From NCBI GenBank assembly GCA_913060475.1, contig CAJXSD010000008.1, positions 52,181 to 116,180 on the forward strand: a stretch of 64,000 nucleotides of DNA, written 5' to 3'. The position numbers and the translations under genes are program-made. This document shows positions 11,241 to 19,828 of this stretch, in pieces (the first letter of the stretch is position 1; each line of letters begins with the position of its first letter). The notes under the pieces are model-generated. The model searched no databases. It had not been told where the DNA came from and saw nothing but the letters and a program-made list of their open reading frames with translations. This DNA comes from an uncultured Paracoccaceae bacterium (GTDB lineage: Bacteria > Pseudomonadota > Alphaproteobacteria > Rhodobacterales > Rhodobacteraceae).

Positions 11241-12323
11241 TTAACGAATTTTCAGTGTGGCCAAGCCGATCATCGCGAGGATCAGTGCAATAATCCAAAA
11301 CCGGATGACGATTTGGGGTTCGGCCCAACCCTTTTTTTCGAAATGGTGATGGATCGGGGCCATTAAAAACACGCGCTTGCCCGTGCGTTTGAAATACAGC
11401 ACCTGGATAATGACGGACAATGCCTCGACCACGAACAGACCGCCGACAATGGCCAATACGATTTCATGCTTGGTCGTGACCGCAATCGCGCCCAATGCAC
11501 CGCCCAAGGCCAAGGATCCGGTGTCGCCCATAAACACGGCTGCGGGGGGGGCATTATACCACAAAAATCCCATACCACCGCCGATTAAGGCGGCACAGAA
11601 TATCAGTATTTCACCGGTTCCCGGAACATAATGCACATCCAGATATTCGGTAAAATCGCTGCGCCCCACCGCATAGGCAATCACACCCAAGGCCCCCGCC
11701 GCAATCATCACGGGCATGATTGCCAGACCATCCAACCCATCGGTCAGATTGACGGCATTTGCGGCCCCCACAATAACCACCATCGCAAAGGGGATAAAGA
11801 AATAGCCCAAATAGATCAGCGTATCCTTGAACACAGGCAGGGCCAATTGGAACTGTAACCCCTCTGGATGACTGATGGCCGACACATAGGCCGCAACACC
11901 TGATATCACAAACCCCAAGCCCAGTCGCACCCGGCCCGGAACGCCGGCGGTATTTTGTTTGCTGACCTTAGCGTAATCATCGGCAAACCCGATCAAGCCA
12001 AAGCTAAGCGTGACCAACAACACGATCCAGACAAACACATTGTCCATCCGCGCCCACATAATTGTCGAAAACACCAAGGCAGACAGGATCAGCAGCCCCC
12101 CCATTGTTGGGGTGCCGGCTTTGACGAAATGGCCCTCGGGGCCATCGTTGCGGATGGGTTGGCCTTTGCCCTGACGTTTACGCAAGACGTTGATTAAGGG
12201 GCGGCCGAAAATGAACCCAAACACCAATGCGGTGAAAAATGCGCCCCCCGCCCGAAAGGTGATATAGCGAAACAGATTGAAAAAATCGCCGCCGTCGGAC
12301 AGTTCGGTAAGCCAGTATAGCAT
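11241..12323 (-). CDS. mraY: Phospho-N-acetylmuramoyl-pentapeptide transferase
   Basis: Transfers phospho-MurNAc-pentapeptide onto undecaprenyl phosphate, forming lipid I in the cytoplasmic membrane. The 360-residue polytopic protein has the family's catalytic motifs: FADDYAKV (113-120, Asp pair), [10 protein letters not shown] (192-201), and the [13 protein letters not shown] loop near 322-335. AAGGGG lies six bases upstream of the ATG. It is ten bases after murF on the same strand. Confidence 0.97.
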   Translation of the reverse strand: MLYWLTELSDGGDFFNLFRYITFRAGGAFFTALVFGFIFGRPLINVLRKRQGKGQPIRNDGPEGHFVKAGTPTMGGLLILSALVFSTIMWARMDNVFVWIVLLVTLSFGLIGFADDYAKVSKQNTAGVPGRVRLGLGFVISGVAAYVSAISHPEGLQFQLALPVFKDTLIYLGYFFIPFAMVVIVGAANAVNLTDGLDGLAIMPVMIAAGALGVIAYAVGRSDFTEYLDVHYVPGTGEILIFCAALIGGGMGFLWYNAPPAAVFMGDTGSLALGGALGAIAVTTKHEIVLAIVGGLFVVEALSVIIQVLYFKRTGKRVFLMAPIHHHFEKKGWAEPQIVIRFWIIALILAMIGLATLKIR

Positions 12324-12333
12324 ATTTCACCCC

Positions 12334-13722
12334 TTATTCTTTGTCCGCGCTATGGCGCAAATGGCGCAACGCGTCAACCACTTGCCCCATGCCCATGCTA
12401 AAGGACGCCTTCACTAAAACCACGTCTTGGGGTTTGATATCGGTGGGCACGGATGCCGCGGCCGCCTCAAGCGTTTGAAAATGTGTGCCCTTTACGTCAT
12501 CGGGCAGGGCATCATGCAGCGATTGCATTAATGGGCCAAGCGTGTGGATCAGATCCACATTGCGAATTTCATCCCATGTGGCAATGTCGCGGTGCAAGGC
12601 CTGTTCGCCTGTGCCCAGCTCCTTCATATCGCCCAAAACGGCGATGCGGCGTTTTCCTTGGGCTGCGGACAAAACGGACAGGGATGCCCGCAGCGACGCG
12701 GGATTTGAATTATACGCATCGTCTATGATGAAAAATTGCCCCTTGGGCAGATCAATGGTTTCGCGTGCGCCACGGCCCTGATCGGGGGTCCAATGGGCCA
12801 AATCCTGCGCCGCGCGATGAATGTCGCCGCCTGCCTGGTCGATGGCCAACATCGCACCCAGCGCGTTTAACGCAAAATGCCGCCCCGAGGATTGCACAAC
12901 GCCAGACAGGCTACGCCCCAAAACAAAGGCATCCAATTTGGTCACATCTGTCCCAACGCGGATGCGGACCGCCTGGGCATCAGGGGCCTGTTCGCCAAAC
13001 CATGTCACGGTAACGCCGGCCTGTTGGGCATAATCGGCCAATACGGGCGCGGTTTCGATATCACCGTTAAAGACAGCCACGCCATCCGGCATCAGACCGT
13101 CAATAATCGATGCCTTTTCCAGTGCAATTTTTTCGACACTGCCAAAGGCCTCTAGGTGGGCAGGACCAACGGTGGTAACCATGGCCACATGCGGGCGGGC
13201 CAATTTGGTCAGGGGTGAAATTTCGCCCGGATGGTTCATGCCAATTTCAATGACGGCATATTCGGTATCCGCAGGCATCCGCGCCAGGGTCAGCGGCACC
13301 CCCCAATGGTTGTTATAGCTGGCGACCGATGCATGGGTCCGCCCCTGTTGGGACAACATATCGCGCAGCATTTCCTTGGTCGATGTTTTGCCAACCGATC
13401 CCGTCACTGCAATCACGCGGCCCTGCATGCGGGCGCGTGCGGCGATTGCCAATCGCTCTAGCGCCTGCAAGACATCGGGAACAATCAACAATGGCGCGTC
13501 GTCAGGCACGCCATCGGGGCGATGATCAACCAAGGCCGCCGCCGCCCCATTTTCCAGCGCTTGGGCCACAAAATCATGGCCATCACGGGCCGATTTCAGG
13601 GCAACGAACAAATCACCTGCCTGCAGGGTCCGTGTGTCGATGGAAACGCCCGTCGCGGTCCAGTCGCGGGTCGTTTGCCCCCCTGTTGCCGCCTGCGCCT
13701 CTGAGGATGTCCAAAGTGCCAT
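12334..13722 (-). CDS. murF: UDP-MurNAc-tripeptide--D-alanyl-D-alanine ligase
   Basis: Adds D-Ala-D-Ala to UDP-MurNAc-tripeptide, completing the pentapeptide. The 462-residue Mur ligase has the P-loop TGSVGKTST (107-115), the NHPGEIS motif in the central domain, IIDDAYNSNPAS near 330 and VLGDMKELG in the C-terminal domain. Its ATG follows directly on the murE stop (TAA then ATG), so translation is probably coupled. Confidence 0.97.
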   Translation of the reverse strand: MALWTSSEAQAATGGQTTRDWTATGVSIDTRTLQAGDLFVALKSARDGHDFVAQALENGAAAALVDHRPDGVPDDAPLLIVPDVLQALERLAIAARARMQGRVIAVTGSVGKTSTKEMLRDMLSQQGRTHASVASYNNHWGVPLTLARMPADTEYAVIEIGMNHPGEISPLTKLARPHVAMVTTVGPAHLEAFGSVEKIALEKASIIDGLMPDGVAVFNGDIETAPVLADYAQQAGVTVTWFGEQAPDAQAVRIRVGTDVTKLDAFVLGRSLSGVVQSSGRHFALNALGAMLAIDQAGGDIHRAAQDLAHWTPDQGRGARETIDLPKGQFFIIDDAYNSNPASLRASLSVLSAAQGKRRIAVLGDMKELGTGEQALHRDIATWDEIRNVDLIHTLGPLMQSLHDALPDDVKGTHFQTLEAAAASVPTDIKPQDVVLVKASFSMGMGQVVDALRHLRHSADKE

Positions 13723-15228
13723 TTACGAAATTTTTCCCTCTAAAACTGCCGCCGCTATTGAGGCCTGTTCCACATCATCAAAGGGGAACACGTCATCCCC
13801 GATTGTTTGACCGGTTTCATGGCCTTTGCCCATGATCAACAACCCGTCGCTGGGGTCCAGCATGGATACAGCACGCAAAATCGCCTCGGCACGATCGCCA
13901 ATTTCGATAACATCCGCAGGACCATCGGCACCGGCACGCACCATCGCGCGAATGGCTGCGGGGTCTTCGCTGCGGGGGTTGTCATCGGTGATAATGACGA
14001 CATCCGCGGTTTGTGCGGCGGCCTGACCCATCAGGGGACGTTTGGTCGTATCACGGTCGCCCCCCGCCCCAATCACAGCAATCAGACGTCCCATCACATG
14101 CGGGCGAAAGGCCGTGATCGCCGTTTCAATCGCATCAGGTGTATGGGCGTAATCCACAAAAACCGTCGCCCCATTTGACCGTTCTGCGGCGAATTCCATG
14201 CGCCCGCGGACGGTTGTTAAATGCGCTAGCGTATCAAAGACATGCGACGGTTCCGCCCCCGCCGCAATCACCAAGGCCGCGGCCATCATGACATTGGCCG
14301 CCTGAAACCCCCCAATCAACGACAGGCGCGTTTGATAAACCTTGCCCGCATAAGAAAACCGCACATCCTGCCCCGTTCCGTCAAAGCGTTGGTTCAAAAT
14401 ACGCAAATCTGCAGTATCGTTATGGCCCACCGTAATCACAGGTGTTCCCATTTGGGTCAGCCTTTGGCAAAATTCGGCCAGTTTGGGATCATCCGTATTG
14501 ATGACGGCGGTACCATCGACGGGTAAAACATCGAAAAACAACCGCGCCTTGGCCGCGAAATAGGCGTCAAACGTATCGTGATAATCCAGATGATCTTGGG
14601 TGAAATTGGTAAAGCCCGCAGCCTTGATCTGAACCCCATCCAATCGGCGCTGATCTAACCCGTGGCTGGATGCCTCCATCGCGGCGTGGGTCACGCCCGA
14701 TTGCGCGGCCTGTTGCATCACATTGTGCAAGGTGACCGCATCTGGCGTGGTATGGCGCAGGGGATAGGTAAAGGCCCCTTGAACCCCCGTGGTGCCAATA
14801 TTGACCGCGGTCAAATCCAGTTCGGACCAGATTTGGCGGCAGAATGTGGACACAGATGTTTTGCCATTCGTGCCTGTAATGGCCACCATCGTTTCGGGCT
14901 GCGGCGCAAAAAACAGGGCGGCCGCGCGGGACAGCGCCTCTTTGGGGGTTTCGACAACAATCAATGGGACCGGGATTTGCGATAGCGCCGACTTGACGAT
15001 TTCGGCACCCGCAGGGTCGGTCAGAACCGCGGCTGCGCCCGCGTTGATTGCCGCGGATGCATAGACCGCACCATGTTGCGCGGTGCCAGGCAAGGCGGCG
15101 AATAGATCCCCCGATTTCAATGCCCGATTGTCCAGACAGATACCGGTGATTGTGACATCACTGTCGGTGGTAAAGCCCAAATCCTGCAGCCGTTTCCCGC
15201 TGCCTGCGCCTGTTGCTGTGCCTGCCAT
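13723..15228 (-). CDS. murE: UDP-MurNAc-L-alanyl-D-glutamate--2,6-diaminopimelate ligase
   Basis: Adds the third stem residue. The 501 residues hold the P-loop TGTNGKTS (118-125), the substrate loop TTPDAVTLH (160-168), the ASSHGLDQ stretch and, decisively, DDNPRSED (415-422): the DNPR motif is the known marker for meso-diaminopimelate rather than lysine, so the wall should be the Gram-negative A1gamma type. It lies 45 bases after ftsI and abuts murF. Confidence 0.97.
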   Translation of the reverse strand: MAGTATGAGSGKRLQDLGFTTDSDVTITGICLDNRALKSGDLFAALPGTAQHGAVYASAAINAGAAAVLTDPAGAEIVKSALSQIPVPLIVVETPKEALSRAAALFFAPQPETMVAITGTNGKTSVSTFCRQIWSELDLTAVNIGTTGVQGAFTYPLRHTTPDAVTLHNVMQQAAQSGVTHAAMEASSHGLDQRRLDGVQIKAAGFTNFTQDHLDYHDTFDAYFAAKARLFFDVLPVDGTAVINTDDPKLAEFCQRLTQMGTPVITVGHNDTADLRILNQRFDGTGQDVRFSYAGKVYQTRLSLIGGFQAANVMMAAALVIAAGAEPSHVFDTLAHLTTVRGRMEFAAERSNGATVFVDYAHTPDAIETAITAFRPHVMGRLIAVIGAGGDRDTTKRPLMGQAAAQTADVVIITDDNPRSEDPAAIRAMVRAGADGPADVIEIGDRAEAILRAVSMLDPSDGLLIMGKGHETGQTIGDDVFPFDDVEQASIAAAVLEGKIS

Positions 15229-15273
15229 GTTTTATCCAACGTTTCGGGCACCACCCCCAATGGGCAATTGCGC

Positions 15274-17073
15274 CTAGTTCCACTTGACCTTTGTTATATC
15301 AGCACTGTCGGGGTTTTCAATCTGTGGACGCAACCCCAACAACGGCGCGACGCGGCCAATGATTTCACCCGAAATTGGGGCCGCGGTCCAACCTGCTGAC
15401 CGGCGCGGTTCAGATCCAGATGTATCTTCGGGTTCATCCAAGGATACAACCAAAACATATTTGGGATCATAGCTGGGAAACACAGAGGCAAAGGTTGCCA
15501 TAACTTTGGCTTTCTCATAACGGCCATCTGCGCTGGGTTTATCGGCCGTCCCCGTTTTTCCCGCCACGGAATACCCCGCCACATCGGCCATGGTCGCCGT
15601 TCCGTCCGTGACCACACCGCGCAGCATTTTCATCGCGTTTTGCACCGTTTTGTCAGATAGCACACGATCACCTGGCTGGGCATTCGGGTTGTGCAGCAAC
15701 GTGGGCTGCACTTTGTATCCGCCATTTGCAATCGTCGCATAGGCCGCAGCCAAATGCAGCGGCGTCGCTGATAGACCGTGCCCGAATGAAATTGTCATTG
15801 TGGACAGTTCCGACCAGTTTGGCGGCAACAGCGGCTTGCCCCCTGATGCTTCGATCATTTCAAATGGTACCGCTTGGCCAAAACCCATTTTCATCAAAAA
15901 TTCGCGGTGCCGTTCGGGCCCGATCATTTGGGCAATACGGACGGTTCCAACGTTTGATGATTTACTGATCACTTTCCAAACCGGCATCGTGGTGCCATAT
16001 TTGTGATCGTCATCAATTTTGTGACGACCCCAGCGGATCGGGCCTTTGGTGTCAACGATTGTGTCGGGTTTTATCAAATTCAGTTCCATCGCTTGGGCAA
16101 TGGTCAGGATTTTGAAAGTCGACCCCAGTTCATATACCCCCTGCACCGCGCGGTTAAACAGCGGGCTATCGGCCGCCTGACCCTGAACGGGGGGACGTGG
16201 GCGATGATTGGGATCAAAATCGGGCAATGAGGCCAGCGAAATCACCTCGCCCGTGTGGACATCCATCAAAATGGCCGCCGCACCGCGGGCACCCAGCAAT
16301 TTCATGCCGCCATCCAAGACCTGTTCAATGGCGGCCTGAATGGACAAATCCAACGACAAACGCAGTGGCGCAGTGCTGCGCGCGGGGTCGCGCAGGGCCG
16401 CGTCAAAGGTTTTTTCAACGCCCGCGACACCGACGATTTCCGCCGCATGGACCCCTTCGTTACCAAATGTCGCCCCCCCCAAAACATGAGAGGCCAAACG
16501 CCCATTCGGATAGAGCCGCATTTCACGCGGACCAAACCGCAATCCGGGATCGCCGATATCATGGGCGGCCTGCATCTGTTCCGCACTTAGGCGTTTCTTG
16601 ATCCACAGAAATTTGCGCGATCCTGTGAAATCCTTGATCAGGCGATTGTAATCAAGATCGGGGAAAATTTTCACCAATTCGCGCGCGGTCATTTCAGGAT
16701 CGACCAGATGCGGCACCTCGACATATAGGGAATGGGTGTCAAAATTGGTGGCCAAAATGCGCCCTTTGCGGTCCACAATATCGCCCCGCTGCGCCACAAT
16801 CGCGGTGCCGGATACGGCTGCGCGCGGTTCCGCCGCGTCCGAGGCCGACAACATCCCCATACGGACCGCGACAACACCGTACAGGCATATAAATATGATT
16901 GCCAAGACGGCCAAACGGCTCTGCGCACGCAGGCGCGCCTCTTCTTTCACGGCGTCATGGCGTTTGCGGATGTTTTCACGTTCAATCACATCCGCATTTT
17001 CACCACGCGCCCGCGCCGGCAAAATACGACTAAGCGGCCGAAGGGGGACACGAATATCGGCAGGATTGATCAT
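15274..17073 (-). CDS. ftsI: Septal peptidoglycan transpeptidase FtsI (PBP3)
   Basis: Class B penicillin-binding protein that cross-links septal peptidoglycan. The 599-residue protein has a ~52-residue charged cytoplasmic tail, one membrane anchor (~54-72), the PBP dimer domain (IVAQRGDIVDRKGRILATN near 92-110) and the transpeptidase domain with the catalytic STFK (318-321), SSN (372-374) and KTG (506-508). It overlaps the ftsL stop by four bases (ATGA), suggesting coupled translation. Confidence 0.96.
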   Translation of the reverse strand: MINPADIRVPLRPLSRILPARARGENADVIERENIRKRHDAVKEEARLRAQSRLAVLAIIFICLYGVVAVRMGMLSASDAAEPRAAVSGTAIVAQRGDIVDRKGRILATNFDTHSLYVEVPHLVDPEMTARELVKIFPDLDYNRLIKDFTGSRKFLWIKKRLSAEQMQAAHDIGDPGLRFGPREMRLYPNGRLASHVLGGATFGNEGVHAAEIVGVAGVEKTFDAALRDPARSTAPLRLSLDLSIQAAIEQVLDGGMKLLGARGAAAILMDVHTGEVISLASLPDFDPNHRPRPPVQGQAADSPLFNRAVQGVYELGSTFKILTIAQAMELNLIKPDTIVDTKGPIRWGRHKIDDDHKYGTTMPVWKVISKSSNVGTVRIAQMIGPERHREFLMKMGFGQAVPFEMIEASGGKPLLPPNWSELSTMTISFGHGLSATPLHLAAAYATIANGGYKVQPTLLHNPNAQPGDRVLSDKTVQNAMKMLRGVVTDGTATMADVAGYSVAGKTGTADKPSADGRYEKAKVMATFASVFPSYDPKYVLVVSLDEPEDTSGSEPRRSAGWTAAPISGEIIGRVAPLLGLRPQIENPDSADITKVKWN

Positions 17074-17420
17074 TGCAGCGTATCCCGTCCGGCCACCTCG
17101 ACCACGTCAAGATCGTCAAAGATGCTGGTTTCATTATCGCGAAACTGGATCTGGTCAATATCGCCAAAGTTTTTGGCCCGCAGCGGCGATAAATTCAGGT
17201 CAGCGAAATTCATAACCGCCAAATCCAGCAACCGGTCAGGACGGTTTAGATAGGCCCATTCCGCCTTAAGGGCACTAAGACGTGTTTGCGCCTGACCAAT
17301 TTCAGATTGCAGCCGCTGTGATTGCGCGATGGCCGCCTGGGTGCGGATGTTTTCTTGATAGGCCCAATAGGCCAACCCCATGACGATGCAAATAATACAA
17401 ACCGTGAGCACACTGCGCAT
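17070..17420 (-). CDS. ftsL: Cell division protein FtsL
   Basis: A 116-residue bitopic protein: N-terminal membrane segment (about 4-19, VLTVCIICIVMGLAYW) followed by a Gln/Arg-rich coiled coil (roughly 25-60) and a short tail. FtsL proteins are poorly conserved; the call rests on size, topology and position between rsmH and ftsI. It would join the FtsQ-FtsB-FtsL complex that activates FtsWI. AAGGA lies within the rsmH 3' end, and the start overlaps the rsmH stop by one base (TAATG). Confidence 0.85.
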   Translation of the reverse strand: MRSVLTVCIICIVMGLAYWAYQENIRTQAAIAQSQRLQSEIGQAQTRLSALKAEWAYLNRPDRLLDLAVMNFADLNLSPLRAKNFGDIDQIQFRDNETSIFDDLDVVEVAGRDTLQ

Positions 17421-18406
17421 TACCGTTTCCTTTTTAGAACTGGCATCCCCAAATCTTTTTCAGATGGTGCCGCACCGCTTGGCACATCGGTTCTGCGTGC
17501 AAGCCGCAATTTGGCCGAACGCGATCTGGGATTTAACTGTAATTCATCATCATCCGGCGCAATCGCCTTGCGTGATAATATGTCAAACTGCGCATCAGGT
17601 TGATCGACCTGTGGCGCATAGCGATTGGCGCGCGCGGTTTTCCCCGACCGCGCCTGCAAAAACCGTTTCACCATGCGATCTTCGATGGAATGAAAGGTCA
17701 CGACCGCCAAAATACCCCCGGCATTTAACGCGCGTTCTGCGGCCAATAACCCCTGATACAACTCGCCATATTCATCGTTGACGAAAATGCGTAACGCCTG
17801 AAAACTGCGGGTTGCAGCGTGGGATTGGCCAGGTTTCGTGCGCGGCAATGATTTTTCGATCACATCTGCCAAATCCAACGTAGTGTCAAAGGGCTGGTCG
17901 TCACGTCGCCGCACAATGGCACGTGCGATGCGGCGGCTGGCGCGTTCTTCACCGTAGAGATATAGAATATCGGCCAGCTCGTCTTCTTGGGCGGTATTGA
18001 CCACATCGGCGGCCGATGGCCCCGACTGTGACATGCGCATATCCAATGGCCCATCCTTGATAAAGGAAAACCCCCGTTCCGCCTGATCCAGTTGCATAGA
18101 GGACACACCAAGATCCAACACCACACCCGACAGGTCATGGTCGTATTCATCCAGACGGGAAAACACACCCTGAACCAAGGTCAGGCGATCACCATAGCCC
18201 CCCACCCAAGATCGGGCCATATCAAACACCAATGGATCCCGATCAACGCCCGTTACATGGGCTGCCCCCGCATCCAGTAATGCGCGACTGTACCCACCGG
18301 CGCCGAATGTACCATCCAGCCAGCGCCCTGAAATATCGCCAATATTTTGCAAAATCGGACGCAACAGAACAGGAATATGCGGATTATGATCACCCGCGCC
18401 AATCAT
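17420..18406 (-). CDS. rsmH: 16S rRNA m4C1402 methyltransferase RsmH (MraW)
   Basis: SAM-dependent methyltransferase that makes N4-methylcytidine at 16S position 1402. The 328 residues contain HIPVLL near the N-terminus, the SAM-binding [18 protein letters not shown] (about 32-49), [19 protein letters not shown] and the C-terminal [12 protein letters not shown] motif. It overlaps mraZ by four bases (ATGA) and ftsL by one, so the mraZ-rsmH-ftsL-ftsI set is tightly packed. Confidence 0.96.
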   Translation of the reverse strand: MIGAGDHNPHIPVLLRPILQNIGDISGRWLDGTFGAGGYSRALLDAGAAHVTGVDRDPLVFDMARSWVGGYGDRLTLVQGVFSRLDEYDHDLSGVVLDLGVSSMQLDQAERGFSFIKDGPLDMRMSQSGPSAADVVNTAQEDELADILYLYGEERASRRIARAIVRRRDDQPFDTTLDLADVIEKSLPRTKPGQSHAATRSFQALRIFVNDEYGELYQGLLAAERALNAGGILAVVTFHSIEDRMVKRFLQARSGKTARANRYAPQVDQPDAQFDILSRKAIAPDDDELQLNPRSRSAKLRLARRTDVPSGAAPSEKDLGMPVLKRKR

Positions 18407-18909
18407 TGCGGCAAACCCCCGTCACCATCCAAGAGCTGCAGCGCATCGAAATCGTCGGGCAGATCCTCCAGGGCCGCATCAATTTTCGCCAGATCCGCTT
18501 CGTATGCTTCGGGCTGCCAGATCTGAAACGTGTCACCAGCCGCTACGAAATAGGCCTCATTGAGGATGCCCACCTTGTCGCGCAATTTTGATGACAACAC
18601 CAAACGCCCCGTATCATCAATGGATGTCGGAACACTTTGCGCGTGGAACAATCGCTGCAACATCGTGCGCGCCCGGGATCCACGCGGCAATGCGTCGATT
18701 TTTCTATCCACCTCTTCGATCGCCTGGATCGTATAGCATTCCAGATATTTTTTGCGCCCATCCCCATAGACGATGACCAGTTCGGGGGCCAACCCTTCGG
18801 TCCAATTTGGATCACACGATTCGATCACACGGCGAAACAGGGCCGGTATAGATACCCGTCCCTTAGCGTCCACTTTGTGCAGACTCTCACCTCTGAACCG
18901 TTGCGCCAC
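18403..18909 (-). CDS. mraZ: Transcriptional regulator MraZ
   Basis: AbrB-like (SpoVT/MraZ fold) DNA-binding protein that controls the dcw operon. It contains two copies of the MraZ domain: one around [18 protein letters not shown] and one around [20 protein letters not shown] chose the GTG at 18909 (protein start VAQRFRGES) because AAAGG lies seven bases upstream and this matches the usual MraZ N-terminus; the open frame could also begin at an ATG at 18942. The start GTG gives 168 residues. It is the first gene of the minus-strand dcw cluster and is preceded by a long leader. Confidence 0.93.
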   Translation of the reverse strand: MAQRFRGESLHKVDAKGRVSIPALFRRVIESCDPNWTEGLAPELVIVYGDGRKKYLECYTIQAIEEVDRKIDALPRGSRARTMLQRLFHAQSVPTSIDDTGRLVLSSKLRDKVGILNEAYFVAAGDTFQIWQPEAYEADLAKIDAALEDLPDDFDALQLLDGDGGLPQ

Positions 18910-19211
18910 CTGGCCACCTTTCGTCTGCCCCAAACGAAACAACGGACTGAGCTGCTGCCACCGCCCAATCCGTCGTCATCGTCCCGTCATAACGGGGATG
19001 TCCGACTGCACGCGCACCTGGGGGTATTCTGCTCGCTCGCGCGCCGGATCTGTTATTTAGTTCTGATGAAAGCGGGGCCTGTATGAAACCTGCCTGGAAT
19101 TTCGGGTCTTGGCGCCCGTTATCCCGTTTCCATCTACACACAGAGATGCCACGAATTCCCCACCCAATCAAGAGATTTCTGCATATTTTAGGGAAATTAT
19201 GGGAATTTATG
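18910..19211 (-). ncRNA. Long dcw 5' leader, possible UpsM-like sRNA region
   Basis: About 300 bases without a credible ORF separate the best promoter-like sequence (minus-strand TATACT at 19224-19219) from the mraZ start. In Rhodobacter sphaeroides the dcw cluster is known to have an unusually long leader that yields the abundant sRNA UpsM. Length and position match, but I identify no strong intrinsic terminator that would release an sRNA; the clearest hairpin is CCCGT-TATG-ACGGG near 18991-19004. Near 19149-19166 the minus strand reads TGGGTGGGG then GTGG, loosely like the TGGGN repeats bound by MraZ. This is inference from position and analogy. Confidence 0.3.
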
Positions 19212-19213
19212 GA

Positions 19214-19247
19214 ATCATAGTATATTGTAAAAAATATGGCACAATAT
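19214..19247 (-). promoter_or_regulatory. Candidate dcw promoter
   Basis: On the minus strand, TATACT (19224-19219) with ATATTG 17 bases upstream, or TATGAT (19219-19214) with TTGTGC 19 bases upstream, are possible -10/-35 pairs in a locally AT-rich stretch. This is the only promoter-like AT-rich patch upstream of mraZ. Weak evidence. Confidence 0.3.
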
Positions 19248-19477
19248 GTTGTGTCTCACACGCATTTCCAAGCCGATTTCACACATGGCATTCCCGAAAT
19301 CCGTTGCGTGCAATCCCTAAATTCGGCACCAAACATCCGCGACCACGGCAAAATCTGGCACAACACCGCGCGCAACAGGGTGATTCGCAGCAGGATTTAC
19401 CGAAATTCGGCAGGCTGTACCATGAAATACCATAGCCACGATTTTTCAGAATATTTGCCGCCAGGGAACACTGGGGC
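19248..19477. other. Intergenic stretch, nothing supported
   Basis: Between the mraZ promoter region and the cobalamin operon promoter. The short frames here lack ribosome sites and plausible composition. I see no repeat, tRNA or terminator with a T-run. Confidence 0.5.
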
Positions 19478-19506
19478 TTGATTTTCGAAATGTGCCGCGC
19501 TAGGCA
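19478..19506 (+). promoter_or_regulatory. Candidate promoter of the cobalamin uptake operon
   Basis: TTGATT (19478-19483), a 17-base spacer and TAGGCA (19501-19506) would start transcription near 19513, exactly where the riboswitch P1 stem begins. The fit to the RNA element supports it. Confidence 0.5.
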
Positions 19507-19513
19507 CAACCTG

Positions 19514-19681
19514 CTTTGGTTCGGACACCACGTCCGATGAAAAGGGAATGCGGTGCGACAGTCGTCAAATCCGCAACTGCCCCCGCAACTGTAAGCGGCG
19601 AGCGATGCTGGCACATGCCACTGTGGAAACACGGGAAGGCCCAGCAAAGCCCAGACCCGCAAGTCAGGAGACCTGCCAAAG
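19514..19681 (+). promoter_or_regulatory. Cobalamin (B12) riboswitch upstream of btuB
   Basis: The conserved core is clear: AAAAGGGAATGCGGTGC, then GCAACTGCCCCCGCAACTGT, ACACGGGAAGGC and the B12-box-like AAGTCAGGAGACCTGCC. A closing P1 helix pairs CTTTGG (19514-19519) with CCAAAG (19676-19681). B12 riboswitches of this class shut down downstream expression when the coenzyme is plentiful. No T-run terminator follows before btuB, so control is more likely at translation start; the ~150-base platform includes a small hairpin AAAGGA-AGGATTG-TCCTTT near 19754. Confidence 0.95.
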
Positions 19682-19828
19682 TGATCACCCTATCCGGCTG
19701 CGGGGCGCGGCGCGGATTACGGTCTTTCCGTTGCGGTGACACTTGAGCCGTCAAAGGAAGGATTGTCCTTTCCAATGACTAATACCCATATGGCGCAATC
19801 CGCGTCACCCGACCATTGGAGTAGGGAT

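Noticed and set aside
18887..19171. 94-codon minus-strand frame overlapping the mraZ start and leader
   Set aside because: Cys/Trp/Gly-rich with no family resemblance; overlaps the MraZ N-terminus in another frame.
19109..19435. 108-codon plus frame between mraZ and the B12 riboswitch
   Set aside because: No ribosome site, His/Pro/Arg-rich, overlaps the dcw promoter area.
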